From the NCBI RefSeq assembly GCF_020026305.1, contig NZ_CP075691.1, forward strand, positions 5,828,001 through 5,892,000: 64,000 bases of DNA, given 5' to 3'. Positions within the stretch are counted from its first letter, which is position 1. Every line of letters begins with the position of its first letter. Positions 8,965-16,725 of this stretch are shown one piece after another. A program made the position numbers and the translations under genes. The DNA is from Streptomyces sp. 135. Its GTDB lineage: Bacteria > Actinomycetota > Actinomycetes > Streptomycetales > Streptomycetaceae. The notes beneath the pieces are model-generated. The model did no database searches. It was not told the origin of the DNA and saw nothing but the letters and a program-made list of their open reading frames with translations.

Positions 8965-9441
8965 TCAGGGCTTGCCGCGCTGGGAGCGCAGATGTTCCGC
9001 GATCGGGGTCAGGGCCTTGTGCAGCTCGCCGAGCGCCTCGGGGGAGACGAGGTCGACGAAGTGCCGCCGCACGGAGGCGACGTGGTGCGGTGCCACCTTC
9101 TGCATGGTCTCCATGCCGTCCTCGGTGAGGACGGTGTAGAGGCCGCGCCGGTCGGACTCGCAGTTCTCCCGGCGTACCAGGCCCGCGTTCTCCATACGGG
9201 TGATCTGGTGGGAGAGGCGGCTCTTGGACTGAAGAGTGGCTGCGGCGAGGTCGCTCATGCGCATCCGCAGGTCTTCCGATTCGGAGAGATGCACGAGAAT
9301 GTCGTAGTCGTTCATGGTCAGGTTGAACGGCTGAAGGTCCTTTTCGAGCTGATATGTCAGCATCCTGTTGACCTCCACGTGGGTGCGCCAAGCGCACTGT
9401 TCCTCGTCGGTCAGCCACTGCGGGGCCGTCTCGGTCTCCAT
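8965..9441 (-). CDS. absC: MarR-family regulator, AbsC-like
   Basis: A 158-residue MarR-type winged-helix protein (METETAPQWLTDEEQCAWRTHVEVNRM...). The wHTH core (about 40-115) includes LAAATLQSKSRLSHQITRMENAGLVRREN and the wing CESDRRGLYTVLT. By position (after the two-component pair of the scy-mce-meaB region) and N-terminal sequence it matches what I recall of S. coelicolor AbsC (SCO5405), a zinc-sensitive pleiotropic regulator needed for antibiotic production at low zinc that affects the coelibactin cluster. The symbol rests on memory. A longer reading upstream adds only low-quality sequence, so METETAP at 9441 is used. Just upstream, ACCT and AGGT arms (9455-9473) may form an operator. 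Confidence 0.82.
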   Translation of the reverse strand: METETAPQWLTDEEQCAWRTHVEVNRMLTYQLEKDLQPFNLTMNDYDILVHLSESEDLRMRMSDLAAATLQSKSRLSHQITRMENAGLVRRENCESDRRGLYTVLTEDGMETMQKVAPHHVASVRRHFVDLVSPEALGELHKALTPIAEHLRSQRGKP

Positions 9442-9560
9442 GGAATCGATTCTACCTAAGAAGTTGAAAGGTGAACGAATGGTGGGATGTGACGCGCCTC
9501 GCATCCCCTGGTCATGGGGAGGGGCACAGGCGTTCGCCGTCACACTCCGCAGACTACCGC

Positions 9561-10367
9561 TCACAGCCCGAAGCGACGCTGGAGGTCCCCCAGTTGTCCG
9601 GGAAGGCGCGGTACCCCCGACGGCTGACCCGATTGAGTGGGAGCGCTCCTCCCTCCCGGCACCCCCTCCTGGTCCGGCACCCCTCCCGCCGCCTGCTCGG
9701 GCATGAGTGCCTCGGTGGACTGGAGCAGCACCGTGCCGGCGCCCACGAACTCGAACTGATGCTCCTCCCCGGAGGTCCCGCCGACGCCGGTCAGTGCCCG
9801 CACGCCCCCAATCACCCCTGTGAGGTAACCGTGGTCGTAGTGATGGCACGGTGAAGGGCAGTCGGCCCACCCCACGAGCGCCTGTGGATCAACGCGGATC
9901 GGCGGCTCCATGAACACCACGGGGCCGTTCGAAGCGGCCACGAACTTCCCGGTGCCGATCAGCGTCAGGAACCCCGGAACGATCGACTGCTTCAGCGCGA
10001 GAGTTGGCTGAAAAGCGAGGAGGTTGCCCGAGCGAATGGTCAGGTTGCCCTCATTCAAGTCATACGAATTCACGTCGAAGGCCCGGTCGGCGAGGAGCAT
10101 CTTGCCCTGGCCGTCCGCCACGACCCAGTCACTTGCGTGCAACGGCGAATGAAAACTGGTCCGGACCAGCCGGTCGAGGCGGCCGTGCCCGATGCCGTTG
10201 AAGTCGATCCGCCCGTAGTAGGCGATCATCTTTCCCTTCTGGAGGAACCACTGGCTCCCCTTGAGCTCCACACAGAAGGTGTACGCGTTGACGTTGTCGT
10301 CGCTCGGCAGCGTCAGGGGGTCGAAGACCGCGGGCGCGCCCGCCGGGGTCGAGACGTTGGGGTTCAC
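9561..10367 (-). CDS. AIM24 family protein 3 of 3
   Basis: A 268-residue protein with an AIM24 (DUF124) beta-fold: strands such as FLQKGKMIAYYGRIDF, NLLAFQPTLALKQSIVPGF and GKFVAASNGPVVFMEPPIRVDPQALVGWADCPSPCHHYDHGY. Its start overlaps the stop of the preceding AIM24 gene by 4 bp. It differs from its two neighbours in lacking the early FSQRGAMLAYQG-like opening and in carrying a proline/glycine/glutamine-rich tail of about 50 residues (VPDQEGVPGG... to FGL). The molecular role of bacterial AIM24 proteins is not established; the family is named after a yeast mitochondrial protein. It is the last gene of a three-gene operon. Confidence 0.85.
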   Translation of the reverse strand: MNPNVSTPAGAPAVFDPLTLPSDDNVNAYTFCVELKGSQWFLQKGKMIAYYGRIDFNGIGHGRLDRLVRTSFHSPLHASDWVVADGQGKMLLADRAFDVNSYDLNEGNLTIRSGNLLAFQPTLALKQSIVPGFLTLIGTGKFVAASNGPVVFMEPPIRVDPQALVGWADCPSPCHHYDHGYLTGVIGGVRALTGVGGTSGEEHQFEFVGAGTVLLQSTEALMPEQAAGGVPDQEGVPGGRSAPTQSGQPSGVPRLPGQLGDLQRRFGL

Positions 10368-11014
10368 AGCTTCTCCTCCGAGGCCTGGACGTACACCGCG
10401 CCGCTGCCCGACAGCTCCAGCTGGAACGCCTCGCCGGAGCCGCGGCCCACCATGTCGCGCCAGCCGAGCGCCGTGGAGAGTCTGTTGCGCACGTCGCCGT
10501 GGTGCGCCACGTACGCCTGGGGGTCCACGTGGACCGGGCGCTGCGGGGTGATCGGGACCTCGATGACGCCGCCGTGCGCCATGACGGCGACCGCGCCGTG
10601 CCCCTTGAGGGTCGTGGTGAACAGGCCCTGACCGGTGACCTGGCCGCGCACCATGCCCATGACGCCGCCCTGGGAGCCCATGAACATCGTGCCCTGCTGG
10701 AGCGTGCCGTCGAAGGCCAGCAGGCGGTCCGCCTCCACGTACAGCGTGTCTCCGGAGAGGCCGATCACCTGGATGTGGTGGCCGCCGTGCCCGAACAGGA
10801 CCGTCCCGCTGCCTTCGACGGTCATCAGAGGCGTCGCCTCGCCCGCGACCCGGCGCCCGATCATGGAGGCGAGGCCGCCCTGCCCGCCCTGGACGTTGGG
10901 CGTGAACGAGACGTCTCCCTGGTAGGCGAGCATGGCGCCGCGCTGACTGAAGATCTTGGCGCCCGGCTGGACCGTCGCCTCGACCATCTTCGCGTTGATC
11001 TCCCGGAAGGGCAT
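10364..11014 (-). CDS. AIM24 family protein 2 of 3
   Basis: A 216-residue AIM24 protein starting MPFREINAKMVEATVQPG. Repeated beta-strands and Gly turns give the expected barrel-like fold: SQRGAMLAYQGDVSF, GSGTVLFGHGGHHIQVIGLSGDTLYVEADRLLAFDG, GLFTTTLKGHGAVAVMAHGG and the typical VHVDPQAYVAHHGDV near the end. The ATG at 11014 lies 1 bp after the stop of the first AIM24 gene. It is very similar in layout to the first paralogue, consistent with tandem duplication. Function unknown. Confidence 0.88.
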   Translation of the reverse strand: MPFREINAKMVEATVQPGAKIFSQRGAMLAYQGDVSFTPNVQGGQGGLASMIGRRVAGEATPLMTVEGSGTVLFGHGGHHIQVIGLSGDTLYVEADRLLAFDGTLQQGTMFMGSQGGVMGMVRGQVTGQGLFTTTLKGHGAVAVMAHGGVIEVPITPQRPVHVDPQAYVAHHGDVRNRLSTALGWRDMVGRGSGEAFQLELSGSGAVYVQASEEKL

Positions 11015-11015
11015 G

Positions 11016-11654
11016 TCAGACGTCCCCCGCGATCGTCGTGCGCTCACTGGGCTGTACGTAGACGAGGCCGTCGCCCTCGAAGCGGATCTGGAAGGCCTCG
11101 CCGCCGCCCTCGCCCATGAAGGTGCGGAAGGTGACGCCGGACTGGAAGCTCTGGCGGACGTCCCCTTGGTGCGCGATGTACGCCCCCGGGTCGACCGTCA
11201 GCGGATACTCCCGGGAGACGCGCAGCACCACGGCCGGCCCGTCGGAGACGATGGCCGCCTGGCCCGTGCCCTCGACGGTGGTCGTGAAGAGGCCATTGCC
11301 CTGCGTCGCCCCGCGCAGCCCCGTGAAGCTGGTGCCGGTGCGCAGGCCGGCATCCGCGCACAGCAGATTACTGGCCTCCACGTACAGCTTCTCGCCGCTC
11401 AGCCGCACCAGATTGATCTCGGTGGCGCGGTCGGCGAACCAGCAGGTGCCGTGCCCCTTCACCTCCATCACCGTCATCTGCTCGCCGGTGACGCGGCGGG
11501 TCACCATGCCGCGTATGCCCTCACCGCCGCCGGACATCTTCTTGAAGGCCATCTGGCCGTCGTAGGCGACCATCGAGCCGTTCTTCGCCTTCACGGCGTC
11601 GCCGGTCATGTCGACGGCGAGCACTCTGCTCCCTTGGAGCCGGAACGTAGCCAC
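11016..11654 (-). CDS. AIM24 family protein 1 of 3
   Basis: A 212-residue AIM24 protein. I chose the GTG at 11654 (VATFRLQGSRVLAVDMTGD) because everything upstream in that frame is low-quality and proline/serine-rich; the ribosome site is weak. It shares with paralogue 2 the order KNGSMVAYDGQMAFKK, HGTCWFADRATEINLVRLSGEKLYVEASNLL, GLFTTTVEGTGQAAIVSDGP and LTVDPGAYIAHQGDVRQ. It is the promoter-proximal gene of the operon, which runs away from the DUF3817 gene at 11826. Confidence 0.88.
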   Translation of the reverse strand: MATFRLQGSRVLAVDMTGDAVKAKNGSMVAYDGQMAFKKMSGGGEGIRGMVTRRVTGEQMTVMEVKGHGTCWFADRATEINLVRLSGEKLYVEASNLLCADAGLRTGTSFTGLRGATQGNGLFTTTVEGTGQAAIVSDGPAVVLRVSREYPLTVDPGAYIAHQGDVRQSFQSGVTFRTFMGEGGGEAFQIRFEGDGLVYVQPSERTTIAGDV

Positions 11655-11825
11655 GAATCGACGGTAGCCGCCGCGTACCCACCCAGAACAGGGTGAAGGC
11701 CCCTGAGCGAACCCGGAGAGCACCCCGATGTCACAATGGGGGTCGCTTGTGCGCGCGTTCACAAGATCGGCGCCGCCGAGCGTGCGCCCCTTTTCCCGCC
11801 CCGCCCCACTCACCGAAGGTGACCC

Positions 11826-12170
11826 GTGGACATCAAGACCGCTTCCGCACTCCGCCGCCTCCGCCTGGTCTCGGCCCCCGAGGCCGTCTCCTTCCTGCTG
11901 CTGCTCGTCTGCTCGGTGCTCAAGCGGACCACGGAGTTCAACGCCGTGCCGGCGATGGGCATGATCCACGGCGTGCTCTTCGTCCTGTACGTGCTCTTCT
12001 GGCTGGATGCCTGGAACCGCACGAAGTGGGACGTCAAGACCGGTGCTCTGTACTTCATCCTCTCCGTCCTGCCGACCGGCGGCTTCTTCGCCGAGCGCAA
12101 GCTGAAGCGGGAGGCCGAGGCCGCGGTGATCGCCTCGCGCGCCCGCAAGGAAGGGATCGTCAACGCATGA
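11826..12170 (+). CDS. DUF3817 integral membrane protein (copy 1)
   Basis: A 114-residue protein with three predicted membrane helices: about 20-32 (AVSFLLLLVCSVL), 45-62 (MIHGVLFVLYVLFWLDAW) and 75-90 (GALYFILSVLPTGGFFAER). The pattern HGVLFxLY followed by W-x-xK and PTGGFFxERK is the DUF3817 signature. It starts at a GTG. The stop overlaps the ATG of the next gene (ATGA). A second family member lies at 20577 in this window. Function unknown. Confidence 0.87.
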   Translation: MDIKTASALRRLRLVSAPEAVSFLLLLVCSVLKRTTEFNAVPAMGMIHGVLFVLYVLFWLDAWNRTKWDVKTGALYFILSVLPTGGFFAERKLKREAEAAVIASRARKEGIVNA

Positions 12171-12460
12171 TCGTCGCCTTCTCCGTGACCCCGCTCGGCG
12201 TCGGTGAGGACGTCGGCGAGTACGTGGCCGACGCCGTCCGGGTCGTCCGCGAGTCGGGGCTGCCGAACACGACCGACGCGATGTTCACGTCCGTCGAGGG
12301 CGAGTGGGACGAGGTGATGGACGTCATCAAGCGTGCCGTCGCCGTGGTGGAGGCGCGGGCGCCGCGCGTCTCGGTCGTCATGAAGGCCGACATCCGCCCC
12401 GGCGTGACGGACGGCCTCACCTCCAAGGTCGAGACGGTGGAGCGCCACCTCTCCGCATAG
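12167..12460 (+). CDS. MTH1187-family thiamine-binding protein
   Basis: A 97-residue ferredoxin-like small protein of the MTH1187/YkoF-like family (MIVAFSVTPLGVGEDVGEYVADAVRVVRESGLPNTTDAM...). Conserved features are SVTPLG near the N-terminus, the GLPN turn, FTSVEGEWDEVMDVIKRA and VSVVMKADIRPG. Family members bind thiamine or related compounds and assemble as tetramers; the physiological role is unclear. The ATG overlaps the stop of the DUF3817 gene, so the two are coupled, and a rho-independent-type terminator follows. Confidence 0.85.
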   Translation: MIVAFSVTPLGVGEDVGEYVADAVRVVRESGLPNTTDAMFTSVEGEWDEVMDVIKRAVAVVEARAPRVSVVMKADIRPGVTDGLTSKVETVERHLSA

Positions 12461-12478
12461 CCGCCGCGCACACAGGTA

Positions 12479-12506
12479 AGCCCCCGCCTCCCGGCGGGGG
12501 CTTTTT
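12479..12506 (+). terminator. Hairpin with T-run
   Basis: AGCCCCCGCC (12479-12488) and GGCGGGGGCT (12493-12502) form a perfect 10-bp stem with a 4-nt loop followed by TTTT. It ends the DUF3817/MTH1187 operon and insulates it from the TetR-controlled operon. Confidence 0.9.
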
Positions 12507-12536
12507 CTGTCGCATAAAGACGATCCGGACCGCGAC

Positions 12537-12586
12537 TTGAGCGACTGCTCAACCACCCGCTATCTTCCTCTTGAGCACTCGCTCAA
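12537..12586. promoter_or_regulatory. Promoter flanked by two TetR-like operators
   Basis: Two near-identical 16-bp palindromes, TTGAGC-GACT-GCTCAA (12537-12552) and TTGAGC-ACTC-GCTCAA (12571-12586), lie 34 bp apart start to start. A plausible promoter sits between them: -35 TTGAGC (12537-12542) is the first operator arm and -10 TATCTT (12561-12566) follows after 18 bp. The TetR gene at the end of the operon is the likely ligand (inference). Confidence 0.75.
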
Positions 12587-12611
12587 GAACAAGCTGACGT
12601 GGGGGTTTCGG

Positions 12612-13322
12612 ATGAGCTTGTACATAGAGACACGGATACGCGCCGACCTCGACGACCTCTGGGCCCGCACCCAGGAACCCGGTCAGCACCAGCGCTGGGA
12701 CCTGCGCTTCACCGAGATCACCTACCTGCCGTGCGCGGAGGGCGAGCCGCAGCACTTCCGGTACGCCACGCGCGTGCTGCCCTTTGTGACCATCGCCGGC
12801 ACCGGGATCAGCGCGGGGGAGAAGCGGCGCTCGGACGGCACCCGCACCTCCGCCCTGCGCTTCGCGTCCCCGCACCCGCTCTCCCTCCTCGAAGAAGGCA
12901 GCGGCTACTGGCGCTACGTGCCCGAGCCGGACGGCGACGGCGTCCGCTTCCTCACCGGATACGACTACCGCCCGCGCTGGGGCCGCCTCGGCGCCCTCGC
13001 GGACCGCGCGGTCCTCCGCCCGCTGATGGGCTGGGCGACGGCCTGGTCCTTCGACCGCCTCAGGCTCTGGCTGGAGCGGGGCATCACCCCCGAACGCGCC
13101 CTCGTCCACGCCGCCGCCGAGGTCGCCCTGCGCGCACTGCTCGTCGCGGCGGCGGTCGTCCTCGCCCCCATGACGGCCCTCGCGGCAGCGGCGCTCGCGG
13201 TGATCCTGCCGCCGCTCCCCATCACCCCCGCCGCCCGCCGCTGTCTGCGCACCCCGCCGGCACGCGCGCGTGCCCCACGCGTCCTGTCCACCCTCGCCAC
13301 CGCCAAGGAGCCGCGCTCATGA
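12612..13322 (+). CDS. SRPBCC-fold protein with C-terminal membrane segments
   Basis: A 236-residue protein. The N-terminal 150 residues match a START/SRPBCC polyketide-cyclase-like fold (MSLYIETRIRADLDDLWARTQEPGQHQRWDLRFTEI...; FLTGYDYRPRWG). Residues about 175-212 are hydrophobic (LRALLVAAAVVLAPMTALAAAALAVILPPLP), suggesting membrane anchoring. I chose the ATG at 12612 (GGGGG ribosome site 12600-12604); an ATG 75 bp upstream lies inside the operator region. It is first in a coupled three-gene operon with DUF4166 and TetR genes. SRPBCC domains bind hydrophobic ligands; the ligand here is unknown. Confidence 0.75.
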   Translation: MSLYIETRIRADLDDLWARTQEPGQHQRWDLRFTEITYLPCAEGEPQHFRYATRVLPFVTIAGTGISAGEKRRSDGTRTSALRFASPHPLSLLEEGSGYWRYVPEPDGDGVRFLTGYDYRPRWGRLGALADRAVLRPLMGWATAWSFDRLRLWLERGITPERALVHAAAEVALRALLVAAAVVLAPMTALAAAALAVILPPLPITPAARRCLRTPPARARAPRVLSTLATAKEPRS

Positions 13323-13999
13323 CGTCGATCTTCGAAACCGTGATGGGCGCCGACTTCGAACGCCTGCACCCGCAGCTGCGCCGCCGCTTCTCCGTGGGCC
13401 TCGCGAGCGGCGAGGCCTGTACGGGCAGGGGCGTGATGGACCGCATCTGGCACGGCAGGGGCTTCGTGAAGCCGTTCCTCGCGGTCGGCGGCACCCGCAA
13501 CATCCTCGTCCCGCGCCAGGGCCGCGCCGTCCCCTTCGTCATCGAGAACGTGCCATACGTCGACACGTACGGCCGTGAGACGGTGACCTTCGTGCGCACC
13601 TTCGACCTGCCCGGCGGGCCCCGCCGCTTCGACGCCCAGATGGTCCTGAGCCCCAAGGGGGACCGCGTGCTCGACTACCTCGGCACGCACCAGCACCTCG
13701 CCAGCGACCTCCACTTCCGGGCCGAGCCGGACGGCTCGCTCGTGATCCGCTCCGGAGAGCACCGGTTCCGGGAGGGCCCCGTGGACTGCCGGGTGCCCGC
13801 CCTGATCGGGGGTGACGCCGAGGTGCGCGAGTCGTACGACGACGAGAGCGGGCGCTTCCGCATCCAGGTCCGTGTCGTCAACCGGCGCTTCGGGCCGCTC
13901 TTCGGATACGAGGGGTCGTTCGAGGCGACGTACACCGACGTCCGTACGTGCGGGGTGCGGCCCGGCCTGCGGCCCGTCCGCGAGGAGGCGCGCGCGTGA
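13319..13999 (+). CDS. DUF4166 domain protein
   Basis: A 226-residue protein starting MTSIFETVMGADFERLHPQLRRRFSVG at an ATG that overlaps the previous stop (ATGA). It matches the DUF4166 pattern: FxRLHPxLRRRF at the start, GRGVMDRIWHG, VPFVIENVPYVDTYGRETVTFVRTFDLP in the middle and a C-terminal RVVNRRFGPLFGYEGSFEATY. Family members are often fused to or next to oxidoreductases or SRPBCC proteins; no activity is established. It overlaps the GTG of the TetR gene, so the three genes are one transcription and translation unit. Confidence 0.82.
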   Translation: MTSIFETVMGADFERLHPQLRRRFSVGLASGEACTGRGVMDRIWHGRGFVKPFLAVGGTRNILVPRQGRAVPFVIENVPYVDTYGRETVTFVRTFDLPGGPRRFDAQMVLSPKGDRVLDYLGTHQHLASDLHFRAEPDGSLVIRSGEHRFREGPVDCRVPALIGGDAEVRESYDDESGRFRIQVRVVNRRFGPLFGYEGSFEATYTDVRTCGVRPGLRPVREEARA

Positions 14000-14643
14000 G
14001 TGCCGCCAAGGATCCCGCGAAGGGGCAGGAGACCCGCGAGAAGCTGCTCGACGGGGCGTTGCGCACGCTCACGGAGCAGGGCATCGCCAAGACGTCCGCG
14101 CGGACCATCGCGGCGGCCGCCGGGGTCAATCAAGCGCTGGTCTTCTACCACTTCGGCTCGGTCGACGAACTCCTCTCGGCGGCCTGCCGCCATGGCACCG
14201 AGCAGCGGGTGGCCCGCTACCGGGACCGGCTGGCGTCGATCGGTTCCCTTTCGGAACTGCTCTCCTTCGGGCGTGAGATGCACGAGGAGGAGCGGGCGGC
14301 GGGGCATGTCGCGGTCCTCGGGCAGTTGCTGGCCGGCGCGCAGACGCAGCCTCGGCTCGCGGCGGCGACGGCGGCGGGGCTCGCGCTGTGGATCGAGGAG
14401 ATCGAGAAGGTCCTGACGCGGGTGCTCGGGGCGTCGCCGCTCGGGGAGTTCACGGATCCGGTGGGGTTGGCGCGGGCGGTGGCGGCGTCGTTCGTGGGCA
14501 TGGAGCTGTACGAGGGGGTGGACTCGGCGGGTACGGAGCGGGCGCTGGTGGCGCTGGAGCGGCTGTCCCTCTTGGTGACCGCGGTCGAGGACCTGGGGCC
14601 CCTGGCCCAGCGCGCGGTCCGCCACCGCCTGCGGCGCCTCTGA
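13996..14643 (+). CDS. TetR/AcrR-family regulator
   Basis: A 215-residue TetR protein. The GTG at 13996 (VSAAKDPAKGQETREKLLDGAL) overlaps the DUF4166 stop (GTGA). The HTH spans about 12-58: LLDGALRTLTEQGIAKTSARTIAAAAGVNQALVFYHFGSVDELL, followed by an all-helical ligand domain. As the last gene of the operon headed by two TTGAGC-N4-GCTCAA palindromes it most likely represses its own operon in response to a ligand of the SRPBCC protein (inference). Confidence 0.9.
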   Translation: MSAAKDPAKGQETREKLLDGALRTLTEQGIAKTSARTIAAAAGVNQALVFYHFGSVDELLSAACRHGTEQRVARYRDRLASIGSLSELLSFGREMHEEERAAGHVAVLGQLLAGAQTQPRLAAATAAGLALWIEEIEKVLTRVLGASPLGEFTDPVGLARAVAASFVGMELYEGVDSAGTERALVALERLSLLVTAVEDLGPLAQRAVRHRLRRL

Positions 14644-14910
14644 CCGCCGGCCGCCCGGCGGTGTCCCCTGGGCGGGTGGGCGGTCCGGCGGTGGGGGTGC
14701 CCATTGCTCGGCTTCGGGACGGCAGGGTAGGCGGGTGGGTGCCCGTTGACGGAGTCACCAGCAGACCCCCCGCCCCACCGCAACCCCACCAAACCCCCCC
14801 ACCCCAAAACCGCCCGCACGGACGCACCCGGTTCGACACGTCACGGAATCTCCACTTTGGTGGGGGTATCGGCTCGTTCGATCACCAGTCACCAGAACCT
14901 GGAGGGCGCT

Positions 14911-16722
14911 GTGCGGCAGCCGGAGGGTTACGACTACGACACCCACAGCACGCTCGCCGGCCCGCTCACCGAGCCGCGCAGCGGCGAGGACGGCGGCGGC
15001 AACGGCGGCGGCTATCGGGTCCAGTACCGCAAGCTTCTCTCCTCGGAGCCCCATCGAATACGGGCCGTGTTCCTGATGACGCTGGCCCCCGTGCTCACGG
15101 GCCTCCTGTTCGTCTACCTCGTATGGCCCACCCACTGGACCGAACGCGAGGGCGGCGAACGCTGGCTGATCGGCCTCGACGTCACGATGCTCGTGGCGAT
15201 CGGCCTGATCGAGCTCTTCATGCTCGTCAACGTCATATCCATCGCCCACGCCACGCTGGTCGCGAGGGACCCGATCCCGGTGACACCGGAGGAAGGCACC
15301 CGCGTGGCCTTCCTCACCACGTACGTGCCGGGCAAGGAGCCCCTCTCCATGGTCCGGGCCACGCTCGAAGGCGCGGTGCGGATACACCACGCGGGCCCCC
15401 TGGACGTATGGCTCCTGGACGAGGGGAACGACCCCGACGCGAAGGCCCTCTGCGAAGAGCTGGGCGTGCGCCACTTCACGCGCCTCGGCATACCGGAGTG
15501 GAACCGCGAGAAGGGCCCGCACAAGGCCCGCACCAAGCACGGCAACTACAACGCCTGGCTGGCGATGCACCACGCGGAGTACGACTTCTTCGCGTCCGTC
15601 GACACGGACCACATCCCGCTCCCCAACTTCCTGGAGCGGATGATGGGCTACTTCCGTGACCCGGACGTCGCGTTCGTCGTCGGACCGCAGGTGTACGGCA
15701 ACTACGAGACGCCGGTCACCAAGGCCGCGGAGTCCCAGCAGTTCCTCTTCCACGCGCTCATCCAGCGCGCGGGCAACCGCTACCGGGCGCCCATGTTCGT
15801 CGGCACCAACAACGTCGTACGCATCAGCGCGCTCACCCAGGTGGGCGGCCTGTACGACTCGATCACCGAGGACATGGCGACCGGCTTCGAACTGCACCGC
15901 CGCCGCAACCCGGCCACCCACAACCACTGGCGCTCGGTCTACACCCCCGACGTCCTGGCGGTCGGCGAGGGCCCGGCCTCGTGGACGGACTTCTTCACCC
16001 AGCAGATGCGGTGGTCGCGCGGCACGTACGAGACGCTGTTCAAGCAGTTCTGGAAGGCGCCGTTCACGATGCCTCCCGGGCGCCTCTTCTCGTACACGCT
16101 GATGCTCGTGTACTACCCGATGACGGCCGTCAACTGGCTGCTCGGCATCCTCAGCTGCATCCTCTTCCTGTGGTTCGGCGCGTCCGGCACCCAGGTGGCG
16201 GCCTCGGTGTGGCTGATGCTCTACAGCGACGCGGCGGCCCTCCAGATCGGCCTCTACCTATGGAACCGCCGCCACAACGTCTCCCCGCACGAGCCGGCGG
16301 GGTCGGGCGGCCTCGCCGGCATGGCGATGTCGGCGCTCTCCGCCCCCATCTACGCCAAGTCCCTCGGCGCGGCCGTCATGCGCCGCCCGTGCCGCTTCGT
16401 GGTCACACCGAAGGGCAACGACGCCAGCCCGGACCGGCTGCTGACCTTCCGCATCCACCTCTTCTGGGCGGTGCTGCTCGCCACCTCGCTGGTCGTCTCC
16501 GTCGTACTCGGCCACACGCATGCGGCGATGCGCACCTGGGCGGTCCTCGCGATGGCCATCTCGCTGGCCCCGGTCGCGGTGTGGACGTTCACCGTCGCCA
16601 AGGAGCGCAGGCAGGCCAGGCAGGAGCGGGAGGCGCGCCGGGAGGCCGGACATCCGGTCCCGGAGGCGGAGGGCGAGCCTGAGCCGGCGTTCGCCACCGG
16701 CACGACGACAGGAGGGAACTGA
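14911..16722 (+). CDS. cslA: CslA, cellulose-synthase-like GT2 glycosyltransferase
   Basis: A 603-residue membrane glycosyltransferase. The GTG at 14911 has GGAGGG at 14901-14906. Order: cytoplasmic tail (1-55), two TM helices (about 57-80 and 90-120), a GT2 catalytic domain with WLLDEGND, the metal-binding TDH of SVDTDHIPLPNF (near 15600), the TED of SITEDMATGFELH (near 15865) and the processivity motif QQMRW (near 16000), then about five more TM helices and a charged tail. In Streptomyces CslA makes a beta-glucan at the hyphal tip, interacts with DivIVA, and its product is modified by GlxA. The stop is 3 bp before the glxA ATG. No PilZ domain was recognised. Confidence 0.92.
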   Translation: MRQPEGYDYDTHSTLAGPLTEPRSGEDGGGNGGGYRVQYRKLLSSEPHRIRAVFLMTLAPVLTGLLFVYLVWPTHWTEREGGERWLIGLDVTMLVAIGLIELFMLVNVISIAHATLVARDPIPVTPEEGTRVAFLTTYVPGKEPLSMVRATLEGAVRIHHAGPLDVWLLDEGNDPDAKALCEELGVRHFTRLGIPEWNREKGPHKARTKHGNYNAWLAMHHAEYDFFASVDTDHIPLPNFLERMMGYFRDPDVAFVVGPQVYGNYETPVTKAAESQQFLFHALIQRAGNRYRAPMFVGTNNVVRISALTQVGGLYDSITEDMATGFELHRRRNPATHNHWRSVYTPDVLAVGEGPASWTDFFTQQMRWSRGTYETLFKQFWKAPFTMPPGRLFSYTLMLVYYPMTAVNWLLGILSCILFLWFGASGTQVAASVWLMLYSDAAALQIGLYLWNRRHNVSPHEPAGSGGLAGMAMSALSAPIYAKSLGAAVMRRPCRFVVTPKGNDASPDRLLTFRIHLFWAVLLATSLVVSVVLGHTHAAMRTWAVLAMAISLAPVAVWTFTVAKERRQARQEREARREAGHPVPEAEGEPEPAFATGTTTGGN

Positions 16723-16725
16723 CAC

